Assembly: GCA_048499455.1 (NCBI GenBank)
Contig: JASNZV010000019.1
Location: forward strand, 95,510-159,509
Direction: 5' to 3'
Origin: CFX5 sp023384495
GTDB taxonomy: Bacteria > Chloroflexota > Anaerolineae > Caldilineales > Caldilineaceae
DNA: 64,000 bases
Part shown: positions 33,959-41,914 of the stretch, piece after piece
Numbering within the stretch: position 1 is the stretch's first letter
Layout of the letters: each line of letters begins with the position of its first letter
Position numbers and translations under genes: made by a program
Notes under the pieces: model-generated
What the model was told of the DNA's origin: nothing
The model's database searches: none
Seen by the model: the letters and a program-made list of their open reading frames with translations, nothing else

Positions 33959-34930
33959 ATGTCCCGTATGCTCACCGTCGGCGCCGCCCAGTTTGGCCCG
34001 GTATCGCGCACAGAGACGCGCCAGGATGTGGTCAACCGGCTGCTCGATCTGCTGCGCCAGGGCCACGCCCGCGGCTGCCAGTTGGTCGTCTTCACCGAAG
34101 CCGCGCTGACCGCGTTCTTCCCGCACTGGCTGATCACCGATGAGGCCGAGCTCGATGGCTGGTTTGAGCGCGAAATGCCGTCGCCCGTGACGCAGCCGCT
34201 TTTCGACGAGGCGGCGCGCCTGGGTGTTGGGTTTCACCTGGGCTACGCCGAGCTTGCGTGGGAAGGGGGCGAAAAGCGACGCTACAACAGCGCCATCCTG
34301 GTCGACCAGCGCGGGCGGATTTTGGGCAAGTATCGCAAGATTCACCTGCCCGGCTACGATAGCCCTCAGCCCGAGCAGCCCTTTCAGAACCTGGAGAAGC
34401 GCTATTTTGCCGTGGGCGATCTGGGGTTTCGCGCCTGGCCGGCCTTTGGCGGCATGGTTGGCGTCTGCATCTGCAACGACCGTCGCTGGCCCGAAACCTA
34501 TCGCGCGCTGGCGCTGCAAGGTGCGGAAATGGTGCTGCTCGGCTATAATACACCGTTGCACAACCCGGCGTTGCCCAGCAGCGACCCGCTGGCCAACTTT
34601 CACAACCATCTCTGCATGCAGGCCGGCGCCTATCAAAACGGCCTCTGGGTGGTGGGGGTGGCCAAAGCCGGGCTGGAGGAAGGGGTCATGCAGATCGGCC
34701 AGAGCTGTATCATCGCCCCCAGCGGCGAGATCGTCGCCATGACCGCCACGCTGGAGGATGAACTGGTCACTGCTCGCTGTGATCTCGACCTGGCGACCCT
34801 CTATCGCGCCAAGCTATGGAACTTTGCCCGCAACCGTCGCATTGAACATTATGGGCTGATCACCGAGCAGCGGGGTGAGGAAAGGGGTAAAGGACCCTCT
34901 CCAGACGACCCAGCCCACGAAGAATCATGA
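33959..34930 (+). CDS. N-carbamoyl-D-amino-acid hydrolase-like amidase
   Basis: 323 residues, carbon-nitrogen hydrolase superfamily. The catalytic triad Glu47 (VVFTEAAL), Lys127 (KYRKIHLPG) and Cys172 (CICNDRRWPETYR) falls at the same positions as in Agrobacterium D-carbamoylase, and LTAFFPHW after the Glu is also typical. These enzymes release carbamate (ammonia and CO2) from N-carbamoyl D-amino acids. GGAGG precedes the ATG. The class III aminotransferase 19 bases downstream could use the freed amino acid. No hydantoinase is nearby, so the carbamoyl compound may be imported or made elsewhere. Confidence 0.88.
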   Translation: MSRMLTVGAAQFGPVSRTETRQDVVNRLLDLLRQGHARGCQLVVFTEAALTAFFPHWLITDEAELDGWFEREMPSPVTQPLFDEAARLGVGFHLGYAELAWEGGEKRRYNSAILVDQRGRILGKYRKIHLPGYDSPQPEQPFQNLEKRYFAVGDLGFRAWPAFGGMVGVCICNDRRWPETYRALALQGAEMVLLGYNTPLHNPALPSSDPLANFHNHLCMQAGAYQNGLWVVGVAKAGLEEGVMQIGQSCIIAPSGEIVAMTATLEDELVTARCDLDLATLYRAKLWNFARNRRIEHYGLITEQRGEERGKGPSPDDPAHEES

Positions 34931-34949
34931 ACCATACGGAGAAACGTTT

Positions 34950-36284
34950 ATGAACCCATCAACACTCATTCAAAACGACCAGGCGTATCTGCTTCACCCG
35001 CTGCACCACCCCAGCGCCCACGACAACCCGCTGATCTTCGAGCGGGGCGAGGGGGTCTATCTCTATTCGGTGGATGGGACGCAGTATATCGACGCCTTTG
35101 CCGGGCTGTGGAACGTCAACGCCGGGCATGGCCGCAAGGAGCTGGCGCAGGCCGCCGCCGACCAGATGAGCAAGCTGGCCTACGCCTCCAACTATGCCGG
35201 TTCGGCCAATCTCCCCGCGATTGAGCTGGCGACACGCATGGCCGGGCTTGCCTATCCCGATCTCAATACGACATTTTTCACGTCAGGTGGCGCCGAGTCC
35301 AACGAGAGCGCCTTTAAGACGGTGCGCCATTATTGGAAGCGACTGGGCAAACCCGACAAGACCAAGATCATCTCGCGCACGCACGCCTATCACGGCATCA
35401 CGCTGGCGGCCATGAGCGCAACCGGCATGAGCGTCTACTGGCCCATGTTCGAACCGCGCGTGCCGGGCTTTCTCCACATCCCCGCGCCCCACCCCTATCG
35501 CTTCACCGGCGACATTCGCGAGGGTGAGACGCTGGGCCAGGCCGCCGCGCGCGCGCTCGAAGAGGCGATCCTGCGCGAGGGGCCAGACACGGTGGGCGGC
35601 TTTATCGCCGAGCCGGTGCAGGGCGCGGGCGGCGTCATCGTGCCGCCGGAGGACTACTTTCCGCGCGTGCGCCAGATCTGTGACGAATATGGTGTGCTCT
35701 TTATCGCCGACGAGGTGATCACCGGCTTTGGCCGCACGGGCGACCTGTTTGGCCTGCGCCGCTACGGCGTGCAGCCCGACATTATGTCGTTTGCCAAAGG
35801 GGTCACCAGCGGCTATCTGCCCCTGGGCGGCATCCAGATCGCCGACAAGATTCGCGAGGTGATCATGAATGCCCCGCCCAACGAGCGTTGGATGCACGCC
35901 TATACCTATTCGGGCCACCCCACCTGCTGCGCCGTGGCGCTGGCGAACCTGGACATTATCGAACGCGAGGGGCTGGTGGCGAATGCGGGCGTCATGGGCG
36001 CGCGGCTGCTCGACGGGCTGAAGGCGCTTTACGAGGAGTTCGAGTGCATCGGCGACGTGCGCGGGCTGGGGCTGATGGCGGCGATTGAGTTTACGTCGGA
36101 TCGGGCCACCAAGGCGCCGGCCAATCTGGGCGAGAAGGTGCGCGCCGCCGCCATGCAGCGCGGCCTTTGGACGCGCGCCCTGGGCGATGTCTTTATGTTC
36201 TCGCCGCCGCTCACCATCACCGCCGACGAGGTAGATAAGGTGTTGCAGATCGTCGGCGAGTCGATTGCTGAAGTGACGGCATAG
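34950..36284 (+). CDS. Class III omega-aminotransferase (PLP)
   Basis: 444 residues from ATG 34950 (CGGAGA upstream). PLP contacts are SGGAESNESAFK near 112-123, Asp254 in FIADEVITGFGRTG, and Lys283 in MSFAKGVTSGYLPLGG. It resembles omega-amino acid:pyruvate (beta-alanine or taurine) aminotransferases. It ends the six-gene operon and is followed by GC-rich hairpins. With the carbamoylase upstream it could complete conversion of a carbamoyl amino acid to an oxo acid. Confidence 0.92.
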   Translation: MNPSTLIQNDQAYLLHPLHHPSAHDNPLIFERGEGVYLYSVDGTQYIDAFAGLWNVNAGHGRKELAQAAADQMSKLAYASNYAGSANLPAIELATRMAGLAYPDLNTTFFTSGGAESNESAFKTVRHYWKRLGKPDKTKIISRTHAYHGITLAAMSATGMSVYWPMFEPRVPGFLHIPAPHPYRFTGDIREGETLGQAAARALEEAILREGPDTVGGFIAEPVQGAGGVIVPPEDYFPRVRQICDEYGVLFIADEVITGFGRTGDLFGLRRYGVQPDIMSFAKGVTSGYLPLGGIQIADKIREVIMNAPPNERWMHAYTYSGHPTCCAVALANLDIIEREGLVANAGVMGARLLDGLKALYEEFECIGDVRGLGLMAAIEFTSDRATKAPANLGEKVRAAAMQRGLWTRALGDVFMFSPPLTITADEVDKVLQIVGESIAEVTA

Positions 36285-36337
36285 CGTGCAGGTGGAACGC
36301 CGGGCGCCGGCCCAGCAACCAACCAGCCTAATACAGC

Positions 36338-36391
36338 CCGCCGGTCACGGACCGGCGGCGGTCGCCCACCAGAGGCCGCCGGTCACGGACC
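36338..36391. terminator. Two direct repeats forming hairpins between convergent genes
   Basis: CCGCCGGTCACGGACC occurs at 36338-36353 and again at 36376-36391, 38 bases apart. The first copy folds into a perfect 9-bp stem (36338-36346 with 36350-36358) and the second into a slightly imperfect one. They lie in the 152-base gap between the aminotransferase and the convergent DNRLRE gene, a likely shared terminator. Confidence 0.6.
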
Positions 36392-36436
36392 CGGCGAGAG
36401 CGCTCGAAGTGCGTAGTTATTTGCGTCGCGCTGTAC

Positions 36437-37213
36437 TTAGGGCGCGCCGCTCACCAACGGCAAATAGAGCACGTTGTCTTCGTCAGGCAAGGCTTCGTAA
36501 ACGATGATCAGCTGCGGTCGATTGGCGGCGATGCCGTTCTCGCGCGAGTCGAAACGGCGGGCGGCGCCGTTGCTCTCCTCATTGCCGAGCAGAATCCAGC
36601 CAAAGTTGGCGTCGGGGTCAGCCTGCCACGCCTGCACATCGGCCAGCAGCGCGGGCGAACTCCACGTGTAGAACCCCTGCGCATTGACCGTAGTGGCAGC
36701 GCTGGCCGTCGCCACAAAATCACCACCCGGCGTCGTCCATTCGGCTGTATCAAAGAAAGTATGCAGCCAGGTGGCGTCGCCGGGGGTGGCGGCTGCCCCA
36801 CCCCCTTCCCCACTGCCCGCATTGGACGTTCCCTCACCCCAGTCGGCCAACACCCGGTGCAACTGGATGGCGTGGGCGCCTCCCCGTGGTGTGGACGAAT
36901 GGAGCCGCAGCGTCGCGCTGACGATGGTCGCATCCGCCGGGATCTCGGCCAGATCAAAGGCCAACAACCCGCGCAGCGACACGCCCTGGCCGTTCCTGCC
37001 GGCAAAGAAGTGGTCACCCTGGCCGTTGCTGCGCAGATTGGTGCTCCCCGCATAGATTGTGTTGTCTTTGACCGACGTGATCGTGATCTCGACATGGGGG
37101 GCGACGGCGCCCACGGGCCTGTCCCTGGCCGCCAGGTGGTCGAATCCAGCAAGTAAGACGACAAAAAGGCCGAGCCCGATCAAGAGCGCCGAGCGCAACA
37201 GACGTGCATTCAT
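36437..37213 (-). CDS. Secreted DNRLRE-domain protein
   Basis: 258 residues from ATG 37213 (AAGGGGG upstream). A signal helix (about 5-27) precedes a DNRLRE-type beta domain. This has the fingerprint SVKDNTIYAG, RGLLAFDLAEIPADATIVSA, a tryptophan-rich centre and FGWILLGNEESNGAARRFDSRE before RPQLIIVY. The domain is found in many secreted and adhesive bacterial proteins. It ends in VLYLPLVSGAP, the tail shared with three other exported proteins here. It seems to be a single-gene unit. Confidence 0.85.
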   Translation of the reverse strand: MNARLLRSALLIGLGLFVVLLAGFDHLAARDRPVGAVAPHVEITITSVKDNTIYAGSTNLRSNGQGDHFFAGRNGQGVSLRGLLAFDLAEIPADATIVSATLRLHSSTPRGGAHAIQLHRVLADWGEGTSNAGSGEGGGAAATPGDATWLHTFFDTAEWTTPGGDFVATASAATTVNAQGFYTWSSPALLADVQAWQADPDANFGWILLGNEESNGAARRFDSRENGIAANRPQLIIVYEALPDEDNVLYLPLVSGAP

Positions 37214-37322
37214 GGTTGCCCCCTTATCACGGTTTCGTGGCTGACGAGATGAGTCAACCCCACTATACTCGGCGGCGTAGGGCGGTGTCAAGGGCCAATG
37301 GTTATCTGACTATTGGCAGGGG

Positions 37323-37676
37323 CTATGCGTAGAGCACCACCTCATCTCCCTCTTGCTGCACCTTGTAGGTCTTCACCCGCAGATCGGGGTCGTAGAGCGC
37401 CCGCCCAGTTTTGATGTCGAACTCCCATTGGTGCCACGGGCACTTGAGGATCTCCCCCTCGCGTTCGTGGGCCAGTTCGAAGAGACCGGCGGTCACCACC
37501 AGCGGGCGCACACGCCCCAGGCAGAGGGGGCCGCTGCGATGGGGGCAGAGGTTGCGCAGGGCGTAAAACTCGCCCTGCACGTTGAAGACGCCGATCTCGC
37601 GGCTGCCAACGCGGACGATCTTGCGGCTGCCCGGCGGCAGCTCGGCCACCGGGGCGACGATGTGACGGGTGGGCAT
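37323..37676 (-). CDS. Rieske [2Fe-2S] ferredoxin-like protein
   Basis: 117 residues. The cluster ligands are Cys44 and His46 (NLCPHRSG) and Cys79 and His82 (KCPWHQWEFD), in the order usual for Rieske ferredoxins of dioxygenase systems. No membrane anchor is present, so it is a soluble electron carrier. It lies alone, 34 bases downstream of the ABC exporter gene, with no oxygenase partner adjacent. Confidence 0.9.
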   Translation of the reverse strand: MPTRHIVAPVAELPPGSRKIVRVGSREIGVFNVQGEFYALRNLCPHRSGPLCLGRVRPLVVTAGLFELAHEREGEILKCPWHQWEFDIKTGRALYDPDLRVKTYKVQQEGDEVVLYA

Positions 37677-37710
37677 AAGGTATGATCCTATTCTGCAAAT
37701 TGTTCGAAAA

Positions 37711-39495
37711 TTACGCCGGGGCTAGCGCCGGGTGGCCGTTGGCGGTGTGCGCTGGCGTGGGCGCCTGCCCCTGGGCCTGGTTGAGCCGCCAGTAGAGGCC
37801 GCGCTGCGCCATCAGCCGTTCGTGATTGCCCGCCTCGGCAATCCGTCCACCGTCCAGCACGACGATCAGGTCGGCGTTGCGGATGGTGGAGAGGCGGTGC
37901 GCGATCATGATGGTGGTGCGCCCGACCATCAGCCGCTCCAACGCCTGTTGGATCAGATGCTCGGTTTCAGTGTCCACCGACGAGGTCGCTTCGTCCAAAA
38001 TCAGGATCGGCGCATCCTTGAGCACGGCGCGGGCAATGGAGAGGCGCTGTTTCTGACCGCCCGACAGTTTGACCCCGCGCTCCCCGATGATCGTGTCATA
38101 GCTGTTGGGCAACTGCATGATGAAGTCGTGGGCATTGGCCACTTTGGCCGCCTCGATCACCTCCGCTTCGCTGGCGCCGGCGCGGCCAAAGAGAATGTTG
38201 TCGCGCGCAGTGCCGTGGAAGAGAAAGACATCCTGCAAGACAATGCTGATCTGCTGGCGCAGGCTGGTGAGGGTGAGATTGCGCAGGTCGTGGCCGTCCA
38301 GCGTGATCGACCCTTCGCTCACATCATAGAAGCGGGGGATGAGGCTGGCAAAGGTCGTCTTGCCCACACCGGTTGGCCCCACCAGCGCCACCGTGGCATG
38401 GGCGGGGATGTGCAAATTGACCTCGCGTAACACCCGATCATCCGCCAGGTAGCCAAACCCCACGTTGTTGAACACAAGCTCCCCGTGGGCGCGGCCCGGC
38501 AGCGCCACCGCGCCGGGCTGGTCGTCCACCTCAGGCTGTTCGTCGAGCAACTCGTTGATGCGGTCCGAACTCGCCAGCGATTCCTGAATCTTTTCCCAGG
38601 CGTCGCTCAGGTGGTGAATGGGCTGGTAGAAAAGCTCCAGGTAGAGAAAAAAGGCCACCAGCTCGTCAATCGCCAGCGTCTGGTTTAGGATCAGGCGCCC
38701 GCCAAAATAGATGACGACGATGGTGCCCAGCGCCGATGTGAACTGGATAAAGGGCTGGAAGATCGCCATCATCTTGAGGGCGTGGAGCAGCGAGTCGCGA
38801 TACTTGTCGATGCGGCTGCGGATGCGGCCCAGTTCGGTCTGCTCGCGGGTGAAGGTCTTGATCTCGCGGATGCCCGACAGGTTGTCGTTGAGGATGGCGT
38901 TGAGTTCGCCCAGCTCCTTCTGCCGTTCGACAAAGGCCGGGCGCACATACCTGGCAAAGAGGCGCAGGGCAATGATGATCAGCGGGATGGGGGCCATGCT
39001 GAGCAGCGTCAGTTGCCAGTTCATGGCGAGCAGCACGGCCATGACGCCGACCAGCGTCAACACATTGACGGCAATGTCGGGCAGGGCATGGGCGATGAGC
39101 AGCTCGAACTTGTCGGTGTCGTTGACCACGCGCGACATGAGCTGGCCGGTCTGTTTGTCTTCATAGAAGCGCAGCGAGAGCCGCTGAAGATGCTCGTAGA
39201 CCAGTTTGCGGGCGTCGGCCACCACGCCCCAACCGGCCACGTGCGCCATGTAGCTGCGCAGAAATTGCAGCGCCGCGCGCGCCACATAGACGGCCAGCGC
39301 CAGCAACGCCAACCGGGTGACCAGCGCCGATGTCATCTGCGCCTGTTCCGGGTCTGTGACCGCGCCGACCATGGTCTTGATGATCCACGGGATGAGCAAC
39401 TGTGTCCCCACCAGCAGCAACATGCTGATGATGGTGATGATCAACGAGCCTTTGTAGTTCCTGGCGTACAGGAGAAGATAGCCCAACGAACCCAT
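37711..39495 (-). CDS. ABC exporter, fused membrane and ATPase domains (MsbA-like)
   Basis: 594 residues. Six membrane helices (about 10-310) contain LYARNYKGSL and the coupling segment LSLRFYEDKQTGQLMSRVVNDTD. The ATPase has Walker A GPTGVGKTT, signature LSGGQKQR, Walker B ILILDEATSSVD and the H-loop AHRLSTI. It should work as a homodimer exporting lipids, drugs or peptides. The Rieske gene follows in the same direction. Confidence 0.93.
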   Translation of the reverse strand: MGSLGYLLLYARNYKGSLIITIISMLLLVGTQLLIPWIIKTMVGAVTDPEQAQMTSALVTRLALLALAVYVARAALQFLRSYMAHVAGWGVVADARKLVYEHLQRLSLRFYEDKQTGQLMSRVVNDTDKFELLIAHALPDIAVNVLTLVGVMAVLLAMNWQLTLLSMAPIPLIIIALRLFARYVRPAFVERQKELGELNAILNDNLSGIREIKTFTREQTELGRIRSRIDKYRDSLLHALKMMAIFQPFIQFTSALGTIVVIYFGGRLILNQTLAIDELVAFFLYLELFYQPIHHLSDAWEKIQESLASSDRINELLDEQPEVDDQPGAVALPGRAHGELVFNNVGFGYLADDRVLREVNLHIPAHATVALVGPTGVGKTTFASLIPRFYDVSEGSITLDGHDLRNLTLTSLRQQISIVLQDVFLFHGTARDNILFGRAGASEAEVIEAAKVANAHDFIMQLPNSYDTIIGERGVKLSGGQKQRLSIARAVLKDAPILILDEATSSVDTETEHLIQQALERLMVGRTTIMIAHRLSTIRNADLIVVLDGGRIAEAGNHERLMAQRGLYWRLNQAQGQAPTPAHTANGHPALAPA

Positions 39496-39610
39496 AACGT
39501 ATCCTGTCTAATCAAATTTTCGACAACAAAAGGTCACCAGACATCAGGCTCTGATCAACCGCGGTCAGGGCCTGATTTCTGATGACTCGGTGCTTACTCG
39601 CATCGAAACA

Positions 39611-39693
39611 TAGAACTTGTCTCAAAATCTCTGTGTCCCACGTGTACGGTATCCGAACCTTGCGGGCCACAACCGATTTTGAGCTGGTTCCTA
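39611..39693. repeat. Palindromic element, copy 2
   Basis: Ends TAGAACTTGTCTCAAAATC (39611-39629) and GATTTTGAGCTGGTTCCTA (39675-39693) correspond to the arms of copy 1 (15516-15607), and the interior keeps TGTGTC, CACGTGTA and GCCACAACC. Arms are less perfect than in copy 1. Confidence 0.65.
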
Positions 39694-39747
39694 TTCTTAT
39701 TCATAGTCTGCTTGATCTGCACAGCTTTGTCAAACGTGGGTTTATAG

Positions 39748-39776
39748 GTGACAGTCACTTAAAAAGTGACTGTCAC
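39748..39776. repeat. Perfect palindrome GTGACAGTCACTT type, copy 2
   Basis: GTGACAGTCACTT (39748-39760), loop AAA, AAGTGACTGTCAC (39764-39776). The core is identical to that at 29387-29421, but with a different loop and flanks. Confidence 0.75.
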
Positions 39777-40014
39777 ATCAAAAGACGTTGCGCCTTTGCC
39801 CCCTGCGTCTTTGCGTTGAACCAAAACTGCACGGACAGAAACGTTTGTTTCCAACCAACGCGCCAGCGGACGCACGCGCCAACGCACTACCAACGCCCGC
39901 CGCTTATGCTATAGCCAGCAGTACCGAAAGAGTGTAGTCCAACTAGCGTTCGTTCAGTACCATCCGTTAAATCTGTATCAAGTTTTTGGATCAAGTTCAC
40001 AAAAGGAGAATCAC

Positions 40015-40626
40015 ATGTTGTCCAAACGAAAATTGGCTGTATTGTTGGCTCTGTTGGTGCTTGCGCTCAGCGCTTGCACGCCCATCGTCCCCGCCGCAGC
40101 CGGCCTGATGCCCAGCGCCGCCGGCAACGAGTCTGCCGAGGCCGAGGTGCAACTCCTCGAGTTTGAGGTTGCGGAGGATATGAATCGTTTTATCTTTGAC
40201 CAGGATGTGGTCTACGAAGATGGGATGCCCGCCGATGGCAGCAGCTTTATTACCCGCGGCTATCTCTACGAGGTGGGCACGCTGGATGGAACCAACGGCG
40301 TCAACCCCGACGGTTCGCCCGAGTTCCCCGACAAGGTGATCGGTGAATGGATCTGCCAGGGCTACATGATCAATGACGCTGGGCACGCCACCGGGGGCGT
40401 CTGGGTCTTCTCGACACAGTTCTTCCAGTTTGGCGACGAGCCGGGCGCACAGTCCATCGTGACCCAGGGCTACGAGCTGGCCGACACCGACGTCGCTATC
40501 GCTCGCGCCATCACCGGCGGCACCGGCGAATTCAAGCTGGCCCGCGGCGAGTCATCGCAGACGCTGCTGGGCCTCAACGCCACCGAGGGCGTCAACCTGC
40601 GGGTGCAGATCGCGGTGGAAAAGTAA
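40015..40626 (+). CDS. Lipoprotein with allene-oxide-cyclase/dirigent-like barrel
   Basis: 203 residues. Lipobox LSAC gives Cys21, and AAAGGAG lies before the ATG. The mature part is beta-rich. It has FITRGYLYE, GEWICQGYMI, VWVFSTQFF, IVTQGYEL and the closing AITGGTGEFKLARGES, followed by a strand, LRVQIAVE. The TGGTGEF-ARG pattern resembles the AOC/dirigent barrel ('GTG.Y..ARG'). The role is unknown. It precedes the methyltransferase and haloperoxidase genes in the same direction. Confidence 0.7.
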   Translation: MLSKRKLAVLLALLVLALSACTPIVPAAAGLMPSAAGNESAEAEVQLLEFEVAEDMNRFIFDQDVVYEDGMPADGSSFITRGYLYEVGTLDGTNGVNPDGSPEFPDKVIGEWICQGYMINDAGHATGGVWVFSTQFFQFGDEPGAQSIVTQGYELADTDVAIARAITGGTGEFKLARGESSQTLLGLNATEGVNLRVQIAVEK

Positions 40627-40658
40627 ACGAATTCGGAGATTGGGGAGAGTATGGAGAT

Positions 40659-40715
40659 TTGAGGAGATTTGTCCGGCGGCTTAACCGGTATCTTGAATCT
40701 CTTCAATCTCCTCAA
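40659..40715. terminator. Purine/pyrimidine mirrored stem after the lipoprotein gene
   Basis: TTGAGGAGATT (40659-40669) pairs exactly with AATCTCCTCAA (40705-40715). The flanking DNA is almost all purine on the left (40635-40670) and pyrimidine on the right (40695-40735), so more pairing is possible. It lies 33 bases after the stop and may be a terminator or attenuator before the methyltransferase. Confidence 0.4.
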
Positions 40716-40761
40716 CCCCTCAATTTCCTCAACCTCACAAGAACAAGAAAGGGATCTCCCA

Positions 40762-41874
40762 ATGACCAACACACTGACAGCAATGATCGACCAACATGCC
40801 GAGCAGCGCGACGCCTTTATCGAGCGCATGCTTCAGTCCGCTTCGGGGCTGTTTAACCTCTTTTCCGTCTATATCGGCGACCGTCTCGGCTACTATCGCG
40901 CACTGGGCGCAGGCGAGTGGGTGACCTCCACCGAACTGGCCACCCGCACGCAGACGCATGAGCGCTACGCCCGTGAGTGGCTGGAACAACAGACCGTCGC
41001 CGCGATCCTCGAGGTGGCCGACGAACGAGAAGATGCGCTGTGGCGGCGCTATCGCCTGCCCCCCGGGCACCGGGAAGTGCTGGCCGAGCCGGAGAGCCTG
41101 AATTACCTGGCCCCGCTGGCGCAGATCGCGGTCGGCGCGGTCTACCCCATCCACGCGCTGTTGGATGCCTATCGCAACGGCGGCGGCGTCCCCTATGGCG
41201 ACTATGGCGTCGACCTGCGCGAGGGCCAGGCCGGCATGAACCGCAATCTATTCCTATATGAACTCGGCCAGCAACATCTGCCGGCCATTGCCGATGTCCA
41301 CGCCCGCTTGCAGAGTGACCCGCCGGCGCGCATTGCCGACATTGGCTGTGGCGTGGGCTGGTCGAGCATTGGCATGGCGCTGGCCTACCCCAATGTCAAG
41401 GTGGATGGTTTCGACCTCGATGAGCCATCCATCGAAGAGGCGTGGGGCTATGCCCGCCAATATGGGCTGACCGATCGTTTGACCTTCCACGCCCGCGACG
41501 CCGGCTCGCTGGAGGTGCTCAATGGACGCTACGACCTGGTGACCGCCTTTGAGTGCGTCCACGATCTGGGCAACCCGGTGGGTGTGTTGCGCACCATGCG
41601 GCGGCTGGCCGGCGACCGCGGCGCAGTCATTGTCATGGACGAGCGCGTGGGTGACGAGTTCACGGCCCAGGGCAACGAAGTGGAATGGATGATGTACGGC
41701 TGGAGCATTCTCCACTGCCTGCCCGTGGGAATGGCCGAGCACCAGCCCTCTGCCGCCACCGGCACGGTGATGCGCACCGATACGCTGCGCGGTTACGCCC
41801 GCGAGGCCGGTTTTCAGGATGTGGAAGTATTGCCCATCGACAACTTTTTCTTCCGTTTCTATCGCTTGCGTTGA
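40762..41874 (+). CDS. SAM-dependent methyltransferase with winged-helix N-terminus
   Basis: 370 residues from ATG 40762 (AAGGGA upstream). The N-terminal part (about 1-100) looks like the dimerisation winged helix of small-molecule O-methyltransferases (TSTELATRTQTHERYAREWL). The SAM site is ADIGCGVGWSSIGMAL near residue 192, with acidic DGFDLDE after it. It probably methylates a small molecule. The haloperoxidase follows 40 bases on. Confidence 0.87.
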   Translation: MTNTLTAMIDQHAEQRDAFIERMLQSASGLFNLFSVYIGDRLGYYRALGAGEWVTSTELATRTQTHERYAREWLEQQTVAAILEVADEREDALWRRYRLPPGHREVLAEPESLNYLAPLAQIAVGAVYPIHALLDAYRNGGGVPYGDYGVDLREGQAGMNRNLFLYELGQQHLPAIADVHARLQSDPPARIADIGCGVGWSSIGMALAYPNVKVDGFDLDEPSIEEAWGYARQYGLTDRLTFHARDAGSLEVLNGRYDLVTAFECVHDLGNPVGVLRTMRRLAGDRGAVIVMDERVGDEFTAQGNEVEWMMYGWSILHCLPVGMAEHQPSAATGTVMRTDTLRGYAREAGFQDVEVLPIDNFFFRFYRLR

Positions 41875-41914
41875 TGAACCGTAACGGCTACTTGAGCTTG
41901 TTTAGGAGGTTGAT

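Larger units (their letters stand above)
39496..40014. other. 519-base gap with three repeat remnants
   Basis: No convincing gene. It holds copy 2 of the 92-base palindromic element (39611-39693), copy 2 of the GTGACAGTCACTT palindrome (39748-39776) and, at 39786-39822, a stretch with CGCCTTTGC and GCGTCTTTGCGTTGAA words resembling a common bacterial intergenic repeat. The last 110 bases should hold the promoter of the lipoprotein gene, but no clear -35/-10 was recognised. Confidence 0.6.
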
